Below are positions 1-5,843 of a stretch of 6,847 nucleotides of DNA, piece by piece. The stretch is from an uncultured Acidobacteriota bacterium (GTDB taxonomy: Bacteria > Acidobacteriota > Blastocatellia > Pyrinomonadales > Pyrinomonadaceae). Below the pieces are notes generated by a model. The model made no database searches, had not been told where the DNA came from, and saw only the letters and a list, made by a program, of their open reading frames with translations. Every line of letters begins with the position of its first letter. The first letter of the stretch is position 1. The stretch covers positions 1 through 6,847 of the forward strand of contig CADEFG010000271.1 of the NCBI GenBank assembly GCA_902826505.1. Direction: 5' to 3'. A program made the translations under genes and the position numbers.

Positions 1-1062
1 TTCGTGCGGAAAGCGCAAATTTCTTGTCGCGGTCAAATAACGCATCGTGTCGGCGGTTACGAAGCCCTGCGGCAAAGTTTTCAGGCTGACCAAAGCGGCA
101 AGTGCGCCGTTATGCAGGACGTAATTCGTTTCGTCGCATTTTATTTCCGTCGCGGTCAAATACCTGCGGACATCAATGCGTTTTTGATTCGGGAGTTTTG
201 GGGTTTCCAGATGTTCGCGCCGGTGGCTTAGAAACATCTCGTCGAAAACTTCTTGTGCATCGAGTTCCCGTAAGTTTAATTCTTTCGGGAAATTGGCTTC
301 AAAGGCTTGGAAAACTCTCTGCGCCGTTTGGCGACAATAGTTTTCCGCTTTAATTTCCCGCGATAAAAACTCTTGCGCGAAGGCGTTTTTGCCCGAAATA
401 ACCGGCGAAAAAAGAAAGTTAAAAAATCCGCCTGACTTTATTTCGCGGAGCAAAGAAGGCACAATCCGCGAAAAAATACTCGTGTCGTTCAGATGCTTGG
501 TCGGAACACGAATCCAAACGGTCGCCGTTTGCGTTTTTATTTTGCCGCTTTTAACCGCTTCTTCATAAAGCGCAAGATTAGTCCCTTGCAGAAGGGAAGC
601 GAGCGCATCGCTTTTTTCGGTGTTGCGGGTTTGTAAATGATTCCGCAGCGTCGTTCCATCGTCGGGAATCGTCGCAAAGCGAAATTGAATGATAGTTTTG
701 TCGGGTTTTTCAAACTTCAAAAGTGTCTTCAGTTCCTCAACGCGCATTTCGGTTAAACGCTCATCGTCATAAAGTGTGTGTGCGGGTTCAAAGCGGTAGG
801 CTTTGGCGAAACTTCCGTCGCGGTAGCGAACGATGTTTCCTTCGAGTCCTAAAACTTCAGTCGGGAATAATCGTCCCGGTGCTTTGGTCGTATCAATGCT
901 TTTTTCAATCGTCTTTTCATTCGGCAGAGCAGGCTTAGTCTGGCGGTGAGATTTGGCAATCGGCAACACTCGCCAACCGATTGCCAAACCGACTCCGCCG
1001 ACCAAAAAACTGCCTACAATAGTCAGAAAAATATGCGCGAAAGTTAAATTTGCGGTATCCAT
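1..1062 (-). CDS. VirB4/TrbE-like T4SS ATPase, N-terminal part (truncated by window edge)
   Basis: Seen: an uninterrupted minus-strand frame of 354 codons from the ATG at 1062 to the left edge, without a stop. Residues about 9-34 form a hydrophobic segment (FAHIFLTIVGSFLV... to WRVLPI), then a charged linker, then a soluble region opening with NIVRYRDGSFAKAYRFE near residues 76-92. That strand pattern resembles the N-terminal domain of the CagE/TrbE/VirB4 family. Known: VirB4 proteins are usually about 800 residues and energise pilus assembly and substrate transfer at the inner membrane; their Walker A and B motifs lie in the C-terminal half, which is outside this window. Context supports the call: it follows pilin-like and VirB3-like genes in the conserved virB2-virB3-virB4 (trbC-trbD-trbE) order, 9 bases after the VirB3 stop. 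An AAGAGG site (1075-1080) lies inside the end of the preceding gene, with a rather long 12-base spacer. The family call rests on order and N-domain pattern, since the ATPase motifs are not visible. Confidence 0.75.
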   Translation of the reverse strand, partial: MDTANLTFAHIFLTIVGSFLVGGVGLAIGWRVLPIAKSHRQTKPALPNEKTIEKSIDTTKAPGRLFPTEVLGLEGNIVRYRDGSFAKAYRFEPAHTLYDDERLTEMRVEELKTLLKFEKPDKTIIQFRFATIPDDGTTLRNHLQTRNTEKSDALASLLQGTNLALYEEAVKSGKIKTQTATVWIRVPTKHLNDTSIFSRIVPSLLREIKSGGFFNFLFSPVISGKNAFAQEFLSREIKAENYCRQTAQRVFQAFEANFPKELNLRELDAQEVFDEMFLSHRREHLETPKLPNQKRIDVRRYLTATEIKCDETNYVLHNGALAALVSLKTLPQGFVTADTMRYLTATRNLRFPHE

Positions 1063-1071
1063 AATGTTTAT

Positions 1072-1404
1072 TTACCTCTTCTTTTTTATCCAATCCGTTT
1101 GCCCGAATTCGTCGCCTACGGGAGCGCGAAAGTTTTTCCAGCCGTCTGACGCGGCATCGAAGCGATTTTTGAGCCAGCATTCCGGTTTGCTTGCCCGCAG
1201 GAAATTAAAAACGCCGAGCAAGATGATGAAAGTTATTAGCCCCAGCGGAAATCCGGCGGGAATGTAATAAATCCAAATTCCAAAAACGAATGGCAGGAAA
1301 TACATCACCGCCGTAGGACAGAGAATGTATTTCCAGTCGCCTTGAAAAACGCCGAAGCGTTTCAGATTACGAAAGATATTTGGTCTGGTTTGTCTTCTTC
1401 GCAT
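1072..1404 (-). CDS. VirB3/TrbD-like T4SS inner-membrane protein
   Basis: A 110-residue protein with a basic N-terminus (MRRRQTRPNIFRNLKRFGVF), two adjacent hydrophobic segments (about residues 26-46 and 49-69) and a polar, charged C-terminal tail ending in KKKR. Small size, paired membrane helices near the N-terminus and a position directly before the VirB4-like gene are the hallmarks of VirB3/TrbD, an inner-membrane component that works with VirB4 and is sometimes fused to it. The frame is open further upstream into the pilin gene, but I chose the ATG at 1404 because it starts 4 bases after the pilin stop and begins with the usual basic N-terminus. No good Shine-Dalgarno is visible (only AAAAAG), so translation is probably coupled to the upstream pilin gene. 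Sequence similarity in this family is weak, so the call depends on topology and gene order. Confidence 0.72.
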   Translation of the reverse strand: MRRRQTRPNIFRNLKRFGVFQGDWKYILCPTAVMYFLPFVFGIWIYYIPAGFPLGLITFIILLGVFNFLRASKPECWLKNRFDAASDGWKNFRAPVGDEFGQTDWIKKKR

Positions 1405-1408
1405 CTTT

Positions 1409-1828
1409 TTAGAAATTAGTATCAACGGTAACGGCTCGACCTTGCGCGATTTGCCAAAAGACGGCGACGATTGTTCCGAAGGCAAAAGCTAAAATCCCGC
1501 CGAATGCCTGACTGCCCCATTCCTTGCCGGTCATCTTGTTAAAAATCGCCCACGCGATTCCGACTGCGCCGAGACAAAATAAAATAATCGCCATCAGCTT
1601 TAGCCCCTCGCGGATGATGTTCGAGAGATTTCCGGCATCACCCGTAAAGATCGGACCTTGCGCCGATGCCGCTTGATTAAACAGCAAACAAATTCCCATC
1701 ACGGCAAAAACAGGCAGTCCGGTGCGTGTGTAATTCAAACAAATGTTTTTTGCTTTTGAAAAATTGGTTCGTAATTTCCGTGCCGCATCTTTTACGGCTT
1801 TGTTCCACATTTCTACTTTGTTATTCAT
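1409..1828 (-). CDS. VirB2/TrbC-like conjugative pilin precursor
   Basis: A 139-residue precursor. Residues 1-36 are a long basic leader, 37-50 are hydrophobic (LPVFAVMGICLLF), and an AxA-type signal peptidase site lies at ASA/QGP (after residue 56). The mature part, about 83 residues, has two hydrophobic helices (about 76-96 and 108-125) joined by a short polar loop containing NKMTGKEWGSQ. Long leader, cleavage site, small size and two helices are the standard architecture of VirB2/TrbC pilins, which are extracted from the inner membrane to form the conjugative pilus. It is the first visible gene of the minus-strand operon, with VirB3-like and VirB4-like genes following. An AGAGGA site (1837-1842) stands 8 bases before the ATG and fixes the start. 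The small non-conserved sequence means a related two-helix T4SS subunit cannot be fully excluded. Confidence 0.8.
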   Translation of the reverse strand: MNNKVEMWNKAVKDAARKLRTNFSKAKNICLNYTRTGLPVFAVMGICLLFNQAASAQGPIFTGDAGNLSNIIREGLKLMAIILFCLGAVGIAWAIFNKMTGKEWGSQAFGGILAFAFGTIVAVFWQIAQGRAVTVDTNF

Positions 1829-1836
1829 CGAAATTT

Positions 1837-1842
1837 TCCTCT
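1837..1842 (-). promoter_or_regulatory. Ribosome binding site of the pilin gene
   Basis: AGAGGA on the minus strand, 8 bases before the ATG at 1828. It supports that start and marks the head of the visible T4SS operon. The promoter is expected between here and 2065, but I could not pick a convincing -35/-10 pair in that divergent spacer. Confidence 0.6.
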
Positions 1843-2051
1843 AATTTTGGTTTTGATTTAGCGTGGCGTGAATTCCTGATTTAAGGGTCTCGTCCACGTT
1901 GGTTCATTTTCGGTTAGAGCAAAGACCGTGCCGATAGCGGAAAGGCTTGATTTTATTAGGGTTTTTCGTTTATTGCGAAATTCAGGCACAAGGCTTGCCA
2001 ATTGGATTTTCCGAAAGGTCAAAGAAAAAACTCTTTCTATCAAATTTATTC

Positions 2052-2056
2052 GAGGA
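2052..2056 (+). promoter_or_regulatory. Ribosome binding site deciding the transglycosylase start
   Basis: GAGGA, 9 bases before the ATG at 2066. The frame is open up to a GTG at 1928, but only the 2066 start has this site and puts a signal peptide at the N-terminus, so 2066 is preferred. Confidence 0.65.
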
Positions 2057-2065
2057 AAAATACAG

Positions 2066-3058
2066 ATGATTTTTAATTTCGCCGCTTTTGTAAGCGGTTT
2101 TCGACAACTTGGCAGAAGTCTAATGCTTTCAGTTATTTTGATAAGTTTTTTGGCAAACGGAACTTACGCCCAAACAAACTTCACCCGTGAGCAGTTTTCG
2201 CGCTTGAATGTGCGGACTCGCGCGAGCTTTTTTGAAAATGAAATTTTGCGAGCCGCACAAATTGAGGGCGTTGATCCGAATGTTTTATGGACGATTGCTT
2301 ACAACGAAACGAGATTTCGCCCGTGGCTGACCAGCCCAAAAGATGCGCGGGGATTAATGCAGTTTATTCCGTCGACCGCCGCCCGGTTCGGTTTGGAAAA
2401 TCCTTACCAACCCGTTCCGGCAATTCGCGCCGCCGCCCGGTATGTCAAGGTTTTATCGAATCTTTTCGGCGGGAGAATTGATTCAATTTTGGCGGCTTAC
2501 AATTCCGGTGAAGGCACGGTTTCGGCTTATTTAACGGGAAAATCTCTACGAAATGGGCAAAAAGTTATCAACCCGAAAGGCATCAAAACTATCGGCGGGG
2601 TTCCGCCTTACGCGGAAACCATTACTTACGTCGGGCGGGGACTCAAAATTTATCGCTGGTTGATTATGCGCGAGGCATTTCCGGCAGGCGTTGTCAGAGC
2701 TAATTTTCCGACTGTTATTTCTGCAACGGTTGCCCGCGTTGGTGTTTATGACCGTGAACTTGGAAACGTGCCTGATTTTAGTAATGTCGTCTCGCTACCG
2801 CAAATCACCCAAAATCAAGTTGTTGCAGTAAATTCAACGGTTACGCCAAAGAATACGCAAGCAGAAAAACAAAATCCTAATGAACCAAACCTGACTGAAG
2901 TTTATTATGATTCACGCTCCGGCAGTCGTTATCAACTGAACAATGGAAAGAAGGAAAAGTTGGATGATTCAGGAGTCATCATCATTACTAACAACAGCCG
3001 CCCGGAAACGACAAATCAGGCACGTTCGACTTTTTTTGCCGCTCCATCAAACAAATAA
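2066..3058 (+). CDS. Secreted SLT-type lytic transglycosylase (VirB1-like candidate)
   Basis: A 330-residue protein. Residues 1-35 are a signal peptide (hydrophobic stretch LMLSVILISFLANG, cleavage likely at TYA/Q). Residues about 55-200 form an SLT-family (transglycosylase domain 1) fold: catalytic glutamate E81 in NETRF, then ARGLMQF (94-100), LAAYNSGEG (142-150), and the late PPYAETITYV (180-189). These enzymes cleave the MurNAc-GlcNAc bond of peptidoglycan, forming 1,6-anhydro ends, in the periplasm. The C-terminal 130 residues are low-complexity, rich in N, T, Q and S, and include a YYDSRSGSRYQLNNGKKEKLDD stretch (broken here from its surroundings) that I do not recognise. It is divergent from the T4SS operon, with 237 bases between starts, and a local peptidoglycan hydrolase for the transfer channel (VirB1 role) is the natural inference. 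A housekeeping Slt-like enzyme is the alternative. It converges with umuC, 60 bases away. Confidence 0.88.
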   Translation: MIFNFAAFVSGFRQLGRSLMLSVILISFLANGTYAQTNFTREQFSRLNVRTRASFFENEILRAAQIEGVDPNVLWTIAYNETRFRPWLTSPKDARGLMQFIPSTAARFGLENPYQPVPAIRAAARYVKVLSNLFGGRIDSILAAYNSGEGTVSAYLTGKSLRNGQKVINPKGIKTIGGVPPYAETITYVGRGLKIYRWLIMREAFPAGVVRANFPTVISATVARVGVYDRELGNVPDFSNVVSLPQITQNQVVAVNSTVTPKNTQAEKQNPNEPNLTEVYYDSRSGSRYQLNNGKKEKLDDSGVIIITNNSRPETTNQARSTFFAAPSNK

Positions 3059-3069
3059 TTTGAAGGGGC

Positions 3070-3151
3070 GGCGAATTTTTGCACCACTGGTTTATTTTTG
3101 CACCACACAAGAATTGAATTAAGCTCTGACGTTCGGGATTTCGTTGAGGCG
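3070..3151. repeat. Direct repeat, left copy (umuC 3' end plus downstream spacer)
   Basis: Left copy of a direct repeat whose partner is at 5697-5778, offset 2627 bases. The first 36 bases (3070-3105) match base for base; they hold two copies of TTTTTGCACCA separated by CTGGTTTA. The remaining 46 bases match at 35 positions by eye, including blocks AAGAATTGAATTA and TGACGTTCG. From 3119 onward the repeat is umuC coding sequence (its last 11 codons, counting the stop). Weak similarity (a shared TAGCGG) continues to about 3165. Confidence 0.9.
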
Positions 3152-4450
3152 TGTGGTGTAGCGGCTTGAAAGTTTTTCCTGTTTCATTTTCCATTTATGC
3201 TCGAACCCCATCGCCAGAGGACGAATGGTGTGCCGCCCGAAACGTCCGTTGATTTTATCAACTGCCTGCATCAGTCCGGTTTGTTTTTTTTCGTCAATTT
3301 TAAGGAAAAAACTTTGCTGTTTGGCGTTATCGAAAGTGATGTCGCTCAAGAAAATTCCCGCTTTGCGATATTCAAAACCTGGTTTGTAAATGCGCTCAAG
3401 AAGTGAGCAAGCATTTTCCAAAATTGCCGGCGAATAGGCAGTCGGAACAAGCATTTGGCGGCTTGCCGATGCCGAATAGATTTCGTCCGGGTTGAGGCGA
3501 AAACTCGAAGTCGAGATGAAAACCGTCAGATGCGCTGCCGCCAGAGATTGATGGCGCAGTTTTTCACCGGCGCGGGCGGTGTGCATAGCGACTGCTTGCC
3601 GCAAATCTTCGATGGTTTTGATGCCTTGTCCGAATGAGCGGGAACAGCAAATCCCTTTTTTCGGTTTCTCGAAAAGCTCCAACGGCAGACAGGAAATGCC
3701 GCGTAGTTCCCAGGCGATTCGCTGTCCTTTGACGGTCAAATGTTTTCGTAGCCATTTATCATCACAATTTTTGAGATCAAGAGCCGTTTCAATTTTGAGT
3801 TTTTCGCGCATTCTTTCAAAGCCTGATGCTTCCCAGAGGTCTAACTGCGGATTATCGTTTTTATCTTCCGATTTGAGAAATTGCGCGTAACGTCGTCCGA
3901 TGCCCCAAATATCGGCAACATCGAAATCTTTCAGATATTTGTCAGCGTCCGCGCCGGAAAGATCAACTACGCCGCTAAAGTTTGAATTTTTCTTGGCGAT
4001 GGAATTGGCGATTTTCGCCAGAACTTTGGTTGGAGCAATGCCGATGGAAACGGGAATTCCCGTCCATTTTTTAACCGTGTGCCTGATTTTGTGCGCGTCC
4101 TGTTCGCTCGTTTTGCCGTCAAGCTGCACAAACGCCTCATCAATCGAATAATGTTCGAGAGCCGGAACGAATTGGTCAATCGTATCCATCACGCGCCGCG
4201 ACATATCTCCGTAAAGCGAATAATTCGACGAAAATGTTGTTAGGTTGTTTTTTTCGATAATCGGTTCCGCCTTGAAAAAAGGCATTCCCATCGTGATTCC
4301 CAAAGATTTCGCTTCGTTGCTGCGGGCGATGATGTTGCCGTCATTATTGGAAAGGACGACAACAGGAAGCGTTTCGAGCGCAGGTTGAAAGACACGCTCG
4401 CAAGAAACGTAAAAATTGTTGCAATCTATGATTCCGAATGTTTCAGCCAT
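3119..4450 (-). CDS. umuC: Y-family DNA polymerase V catalytic subunit UmuC
   Basis: A 443-residue protein, slightly longer than E. coli UmuC (422). The Y-family start FGIIDCNNFYVSCERVF carries metal ligand D9; the second metal site is YSIDEAF with D104 and E105. PVSIGIAPTKVLAKIAN (133-149) and DIWGIGRRYAQFL (170-182) are the finger/palm and helix-hairpin-helix motifs, followed by KGICCSRSFG (255-264) and the C-terminal little-finger domain ending SSRYTTRLNEIPNV. With two cleaved UmuD subunits it forms Pol V, which bypasses lesions that block replication and is error-prone. About 25 residues (185-209, rich in D, N, E and K) appear inserted between the HhH motif and IETALDLKN compared with typical UmuC. 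The start overlaps umuD by 8 bases and lacks a strong Shine-Dalgarno, implying translational coupling. The 3' end lies in a direct repeat whose second copy is a decayed umuC tail. Confidence 0.96.
   Translation of the reverse strand: MAETFGIIDCNNFYVSCERVFQPALETLPVVVLSNNDGNIIARSNEAKSLGITMGMPFFKAEPIIEKNNLTTFSSNYSLYGDMSRRVMDTIDQFVPALEHYSIDEAFVQLDGKTSEQDAHKIRHTVKKWTGIPVSIGIAPTKVLAKIANSIAKKNSNFSGVVDLSGADADKYLKDFDVADIWGIGRRYAQFLKSEDKNDNPQLDLWEASGFERMREKLKIETALDLKNCDDKWLRKHLTVKGQRIAWELRGISCLPLELFEKPKKGICCSRSFGQGIKTIEDLRQAVAMHTARAGEKLRHQSLAAAHLTVFISTSSFRLNPDEIYSASASRQMLVPTAYSPAILENACSLLERIYKPGFEYRKAGIFLSDITFDNAKQQSFFLKIDEKKQTGLMQAVDKINGRFGRHTIRPLAMGFEHKWKMKQEKLSSRYTTRLNEIPNVRA
3824..3898 (-). other. 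Probable 25-codon insertion within umuC
   Basis: Encodes UmuC residues 185-209 (starting SEDKNDNPQLD and ending MREKLK). In the UmuC sequences I know, the HhH motif WGIGRR-[YT]A-x-L leads within a few residues into a short G-I-x-TALDLKN element. Here a charged stretch intervenes and the frame is kept. It would form a surface loop beside the thumb. Boundaries are approximate and the comparison is from memory of the family. Confidence 0.5.
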
Positions 4451-4892
4451 TTCTAAAAGTATGGATGCAGTGCTTAACCACGCCCCAAATAATCAGTTCC
4501 GATTCGCCCGTAATTTCGAGTTCCGAATAATGCGAATTTTCCGCCACGAGAAAGATTCTCCTTTCCCGTATGACAAATCTTTTAACCGTCATTTCGCCGT
4601 TGAGAATGGCGATGACGACATCTCTGTTGCGCGGCTCTAACGAGCGGTCAACGATCAGTCTATCGCCCGAATGAATTTCGTCGTTCATCGAATTGCCGCT
4701 CACCCGCACGATGTAAGTTGCAATTTCGTTATCTATCATCCATTCGTTCAAATCTATGTTTTTTTCGATGTAATCATCTGCCGGAGACGGAAAACCTGCG
4801 GGAACATCGGATAAGATAACGGGAAGCGGAACGCGCCGCCCTGCCGCGACGCATTCGATTGAGATTACACGAGAAATTTCACCTTCAGCCAT
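4443..4892 (-). CDS. umuD: UmuD, self-cleaving SOS mutagenesis protein (S24/LexA-like peptidase)
   Basis: A 149-residue protein (E. coli UmuD has 139). The self-cleavage region is VPAGFPSPADDY, with the scissile bond expected at A32-G33 (Ala-Gly as in MucA and LexA, rather than Cys-Gly as in E. coli UmuD). The nucleophile is S68 in VSGNSM and the general base is K104 in MTVKRF; the 36-residue gap is one shorter than in E. coli. IDLNEWMI (46-53) is the usual segment after the cleavage region. RecA-ssDNA filaments stimulate cleavage, and the shortened dimer joins UmuC as Pol V. It precedes umuC with an 8-base overlap (stop TGA at 4443-4445). No HTH DNA-binding domain is present, so it is UmuD rather than LexA. 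There is no clear Shine-Dalgarno before the ATG at 4892, which is odd. A near-palindrome over the likely promoter may be its operator. Confidence 0.95.
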   Translation of the reverse strand: MAEGEISRVISIECVAAGRRVPLPVILSDVPAGFPSPADDYIEKNIDLNEWMIDNEIATYIVRVSGNSMNDEIHSGDRLIVDRSLEPRNRDVVIAILNGEMTVKRFVIRERRIFLVAENSHYSELEITGESELIIWGVVKHCIHTFRNG

Positions 4893-4912
4893 AAAAATTT
4901 CAGAAGTCTTTT

Positions 4913-4945
4913 TCTATAAATTAACAAAACTTCGTCTATTGTCAA
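4913..4945 (-). promoter_or_regulatory. Candidate umuDC promoter
   Basis: On the minus strand a perfect TTGACA (4940-4945) lies 48 bases before the umuD ATG. Candidate -10 elements are TAATTT with a 16-base spacer (4918-4923) or TATAGA with a 21-base spacer (4913-4918); neither is ideal. The -35 falls in the centre of the inverted repeat 4923-4957, so a repressor bound there would block it. Confidence 0.4.
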
Positions 4946-4957
4946 AGAAATTTTGTT
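4923..4957. promoter_or_regulatory. Inverted repeat, candidate operator between umuD and the SRAP gene
   Basis: Arms AACAAAACTTC (4923-4933) and GAAATTTTGTT (4947-4957) are reverse complements at 10 of 11 positions, separated by 13 bases that contain the umuD TTGACA. It matches none of the LexA boxes I know (CTGT-N8-ACAG, GAAC-N4-GTTC, GTTC-N7-GTTC). AT-rich sequence makes chance arms more likely, so function is inferred from position only. Confidence 0.4.
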
Positions 4958-4991
4958 GCATAGATGAAATTATTGTAAAATAAGGTATAAT
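4953..4991 (+). promoter_or_regulatory. Candidate promoter of the SRAP gene
   Basis: Two overlapping possibilities on the plus strand: TTGTTG (4953-4958), a 17-base spacer and TAAAAT (4976-4981); or a perfect TATAAT (4986-4991), which lacks a good -35. The first overlaps the right arm of the inverted repeat, which would allow joint control with umuD. An AGAGGG ribosome binding site follows at 5009-5014. Confidence 0.4.
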
Positions 4992-5025
4992 TTGAAAATA
5001 AATTGAATAGAGGGAAGTTGCTTTT

Positions 5026-5673
5026 ATGTGCGGAAGATTTACAAACCGAAAACCGGAAAAGATTAAAATAGACGGAGTTCACCTCTCCGATTTTGAAGGC
5101 GCAAAGCCGCGCTACAACATCGCGCCGAGCCAACAAATTTTGAGCGTCATTCAAACCGGCGACGGGCGACACGCACTTTATTTGACGTGGGGCTTAATTC
5201 CTTCGTGGAGCAAAGAGGGAAACGGCATCATCAATGCTCGCAGCGAAACTCTTGCAGAGAAGCCGAGTTTCCGCGATTCTTTCAAACGTCGCCGGTGTCT
5301 GATTCCCGCCGACGGATTTTTCGAGTGGAAAAAAGTAGGTAAGATTAAGCAACCATATTACTTTCAGATGAAGGACGAAAGCATTTTTTCGTTTGCGGGA
5401 ATCTGGGACAGTTGGAAATCGGACGGCAAAGAAATCATCTCGTGCGCGATTATCACGACCACGCCGAACGAGCTTTTAAGCCAAGTTCATAACCGAATGC
5501 CGGTTATTTTGCATTCAGGGGACTTTGATATTTGGCTCAGCAATGAAAGCAAACCCGACGATTTACCGGATTTGCTCAAACCTTTTCCCGATGAATATAT
5601 GAAAGGCTATCCGGTCGGCACGAATGTCAATAGTCCAGGCGTTGATAATCCGCAACTTGTCGAGCCGTTATAA
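5026..5673 (+). CDS. SRAP-domain protein (YedK/HMCES family), abasic-site DNA-protein crosslinker
   Basis: A 215-residue protein covered almost entirely by an SRAP domain. After Met removal, Cys2 (MCGRF) becomes the N-terminal nucleophile. Further signatures are RYNIAPSQ (29-36), LTWGLIPSW (53-61), INARSET (69-75, N70), LIPADGFFEW with E100, and HNRMPVIL with H155; these match C2, N75, E105 and H160 of E. coli YedK. The family forms a thiazolidine crosslink with abasic sites in single-stranded DNA, shielding them from nucleases and from error-prone bypass, and it can later self-reverse. AGAGGG at 5009-5014 stands 11 bases upstream, and the invariant MCGR fixes the start. It is divergent from umuDC with 133 bases between starts, and SOS-gene neighbourhoods are common for this family. 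All key residues are present, so it should be active. Confidence 0.95.
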   Translation: MCGRFTNRKPEKIKIDGVHLSDFEGAKPRYNIAPSQQILSVIQTGDGRHALYLTWGLIPSWSKEGNGIINARSETLAEKPSFRDSFKRRRCLIPADGFFEWKKVGKIKQPYYFQMKDESIFSFAGIWDSWKSDGKEIISCAIITTTPNELLSQVHNRMPVILHSGDFDIWLSNESKPDDLPDLLKPFPDEYMKGYPVGTNVNSPGVDNPQLVEPL

Positions 5674-5696
5674 AAATCGGTTAGCGTAAAATTATT

Positions 5697-5778
5697 GGCG
5701 AATTTTTGCACCACTGGTTTATTTTTGCACCAATAAAGAATTGAATTAGGTTATGACGTTCGCAATCACGTTGCGGCG
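5697..5778. repeat. Direct repeat, right copy
   Basis: Partner of 3070-3151. Positions 5697-5732 are identical to 3070-3105, including the two TTTTTGCACCA units. Positions 5733-5778 match at 35 of 46 bases by eye. The TTA at 5746-5748 aligns exactly with the umuC stop of the left copy. Similarity fades after 5778 and is gone by about 5793. Confidence 0.9.
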
Positions 5779-5793
5779 TAATAGCGGTAGGAA
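5746..5793 (-). pseudogene. Remnant of a second umuC 3' end
   Basis: Read on the minus strand, the codons before the stop at 5746-5748 give RRNVIANVIT, aligned to RLNEIPNVRA at the end of the intact UmuC (R, N, I, N and V shared in register). Upstream, a one-base shift would give SYRYYAA, resembling SSRYTTR of the real protein. No further UmuC coding sequence is recognisable beyond about 5793. Only the last dozen or so codons survive, so it is a fossil and cannot make a product. The alignment is short, but it is supported by the adjoining identical spacer. Confidence 0.7.
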
Positions 5794-5843
5794 TAAGTTT
5801 AAATAGTCCTAGCAATAACAGTCCTCAGTTTGTTGAATTAGGG

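Noticed and set aside
4..1267. Plus-strand frames overlapping the T4SS genes
   Set aside because: They oppose a continuous minus-strand VirB4-like and VirB3-like coding sequence and have no recognisable domains.
1858..2043. Minus-strand 61-residue frame between the pilin and transglycosylase genes
   Set aside because: No ribosome binding site, unnatural composition, and located in the divergent promoter spacer.
1928..2065. N-terminal extension of the transglycosylase from a GTG at 1928
   Set aside because: The extra 46 residues are basic and would precede the signal peptide; the ATG at 2066 has a GAGGA site and a normal signal peptide.
3070..3105. CRISPR or tandem-repeat array from the paired TTTTTGCACCA units
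   Set aside because: Only two units separated by 8 bases at each site, with no spacers or cas genes.
3059..3118. Rho-independent terminator between the transglycosylase and umuC
   Set aside because: Only 4-base stems (TGGT/ACCA) can form, with no T tract in the right place.
3197..4179. Several frames of 60-103 residues overlapping umuC on either strand
   Set aside because: Shadows of the intact umuC coding frame, without start signals or recognisable motifs.
4893..5025. Canonical LexA box (CTGT-N8-ACAG, GAAC-N4-GTTC or GTTC-N7-GTTC) upstream of umuD
   Set aside because: None of these patterns occurs in the spacer; only a different near-palindrome is present.
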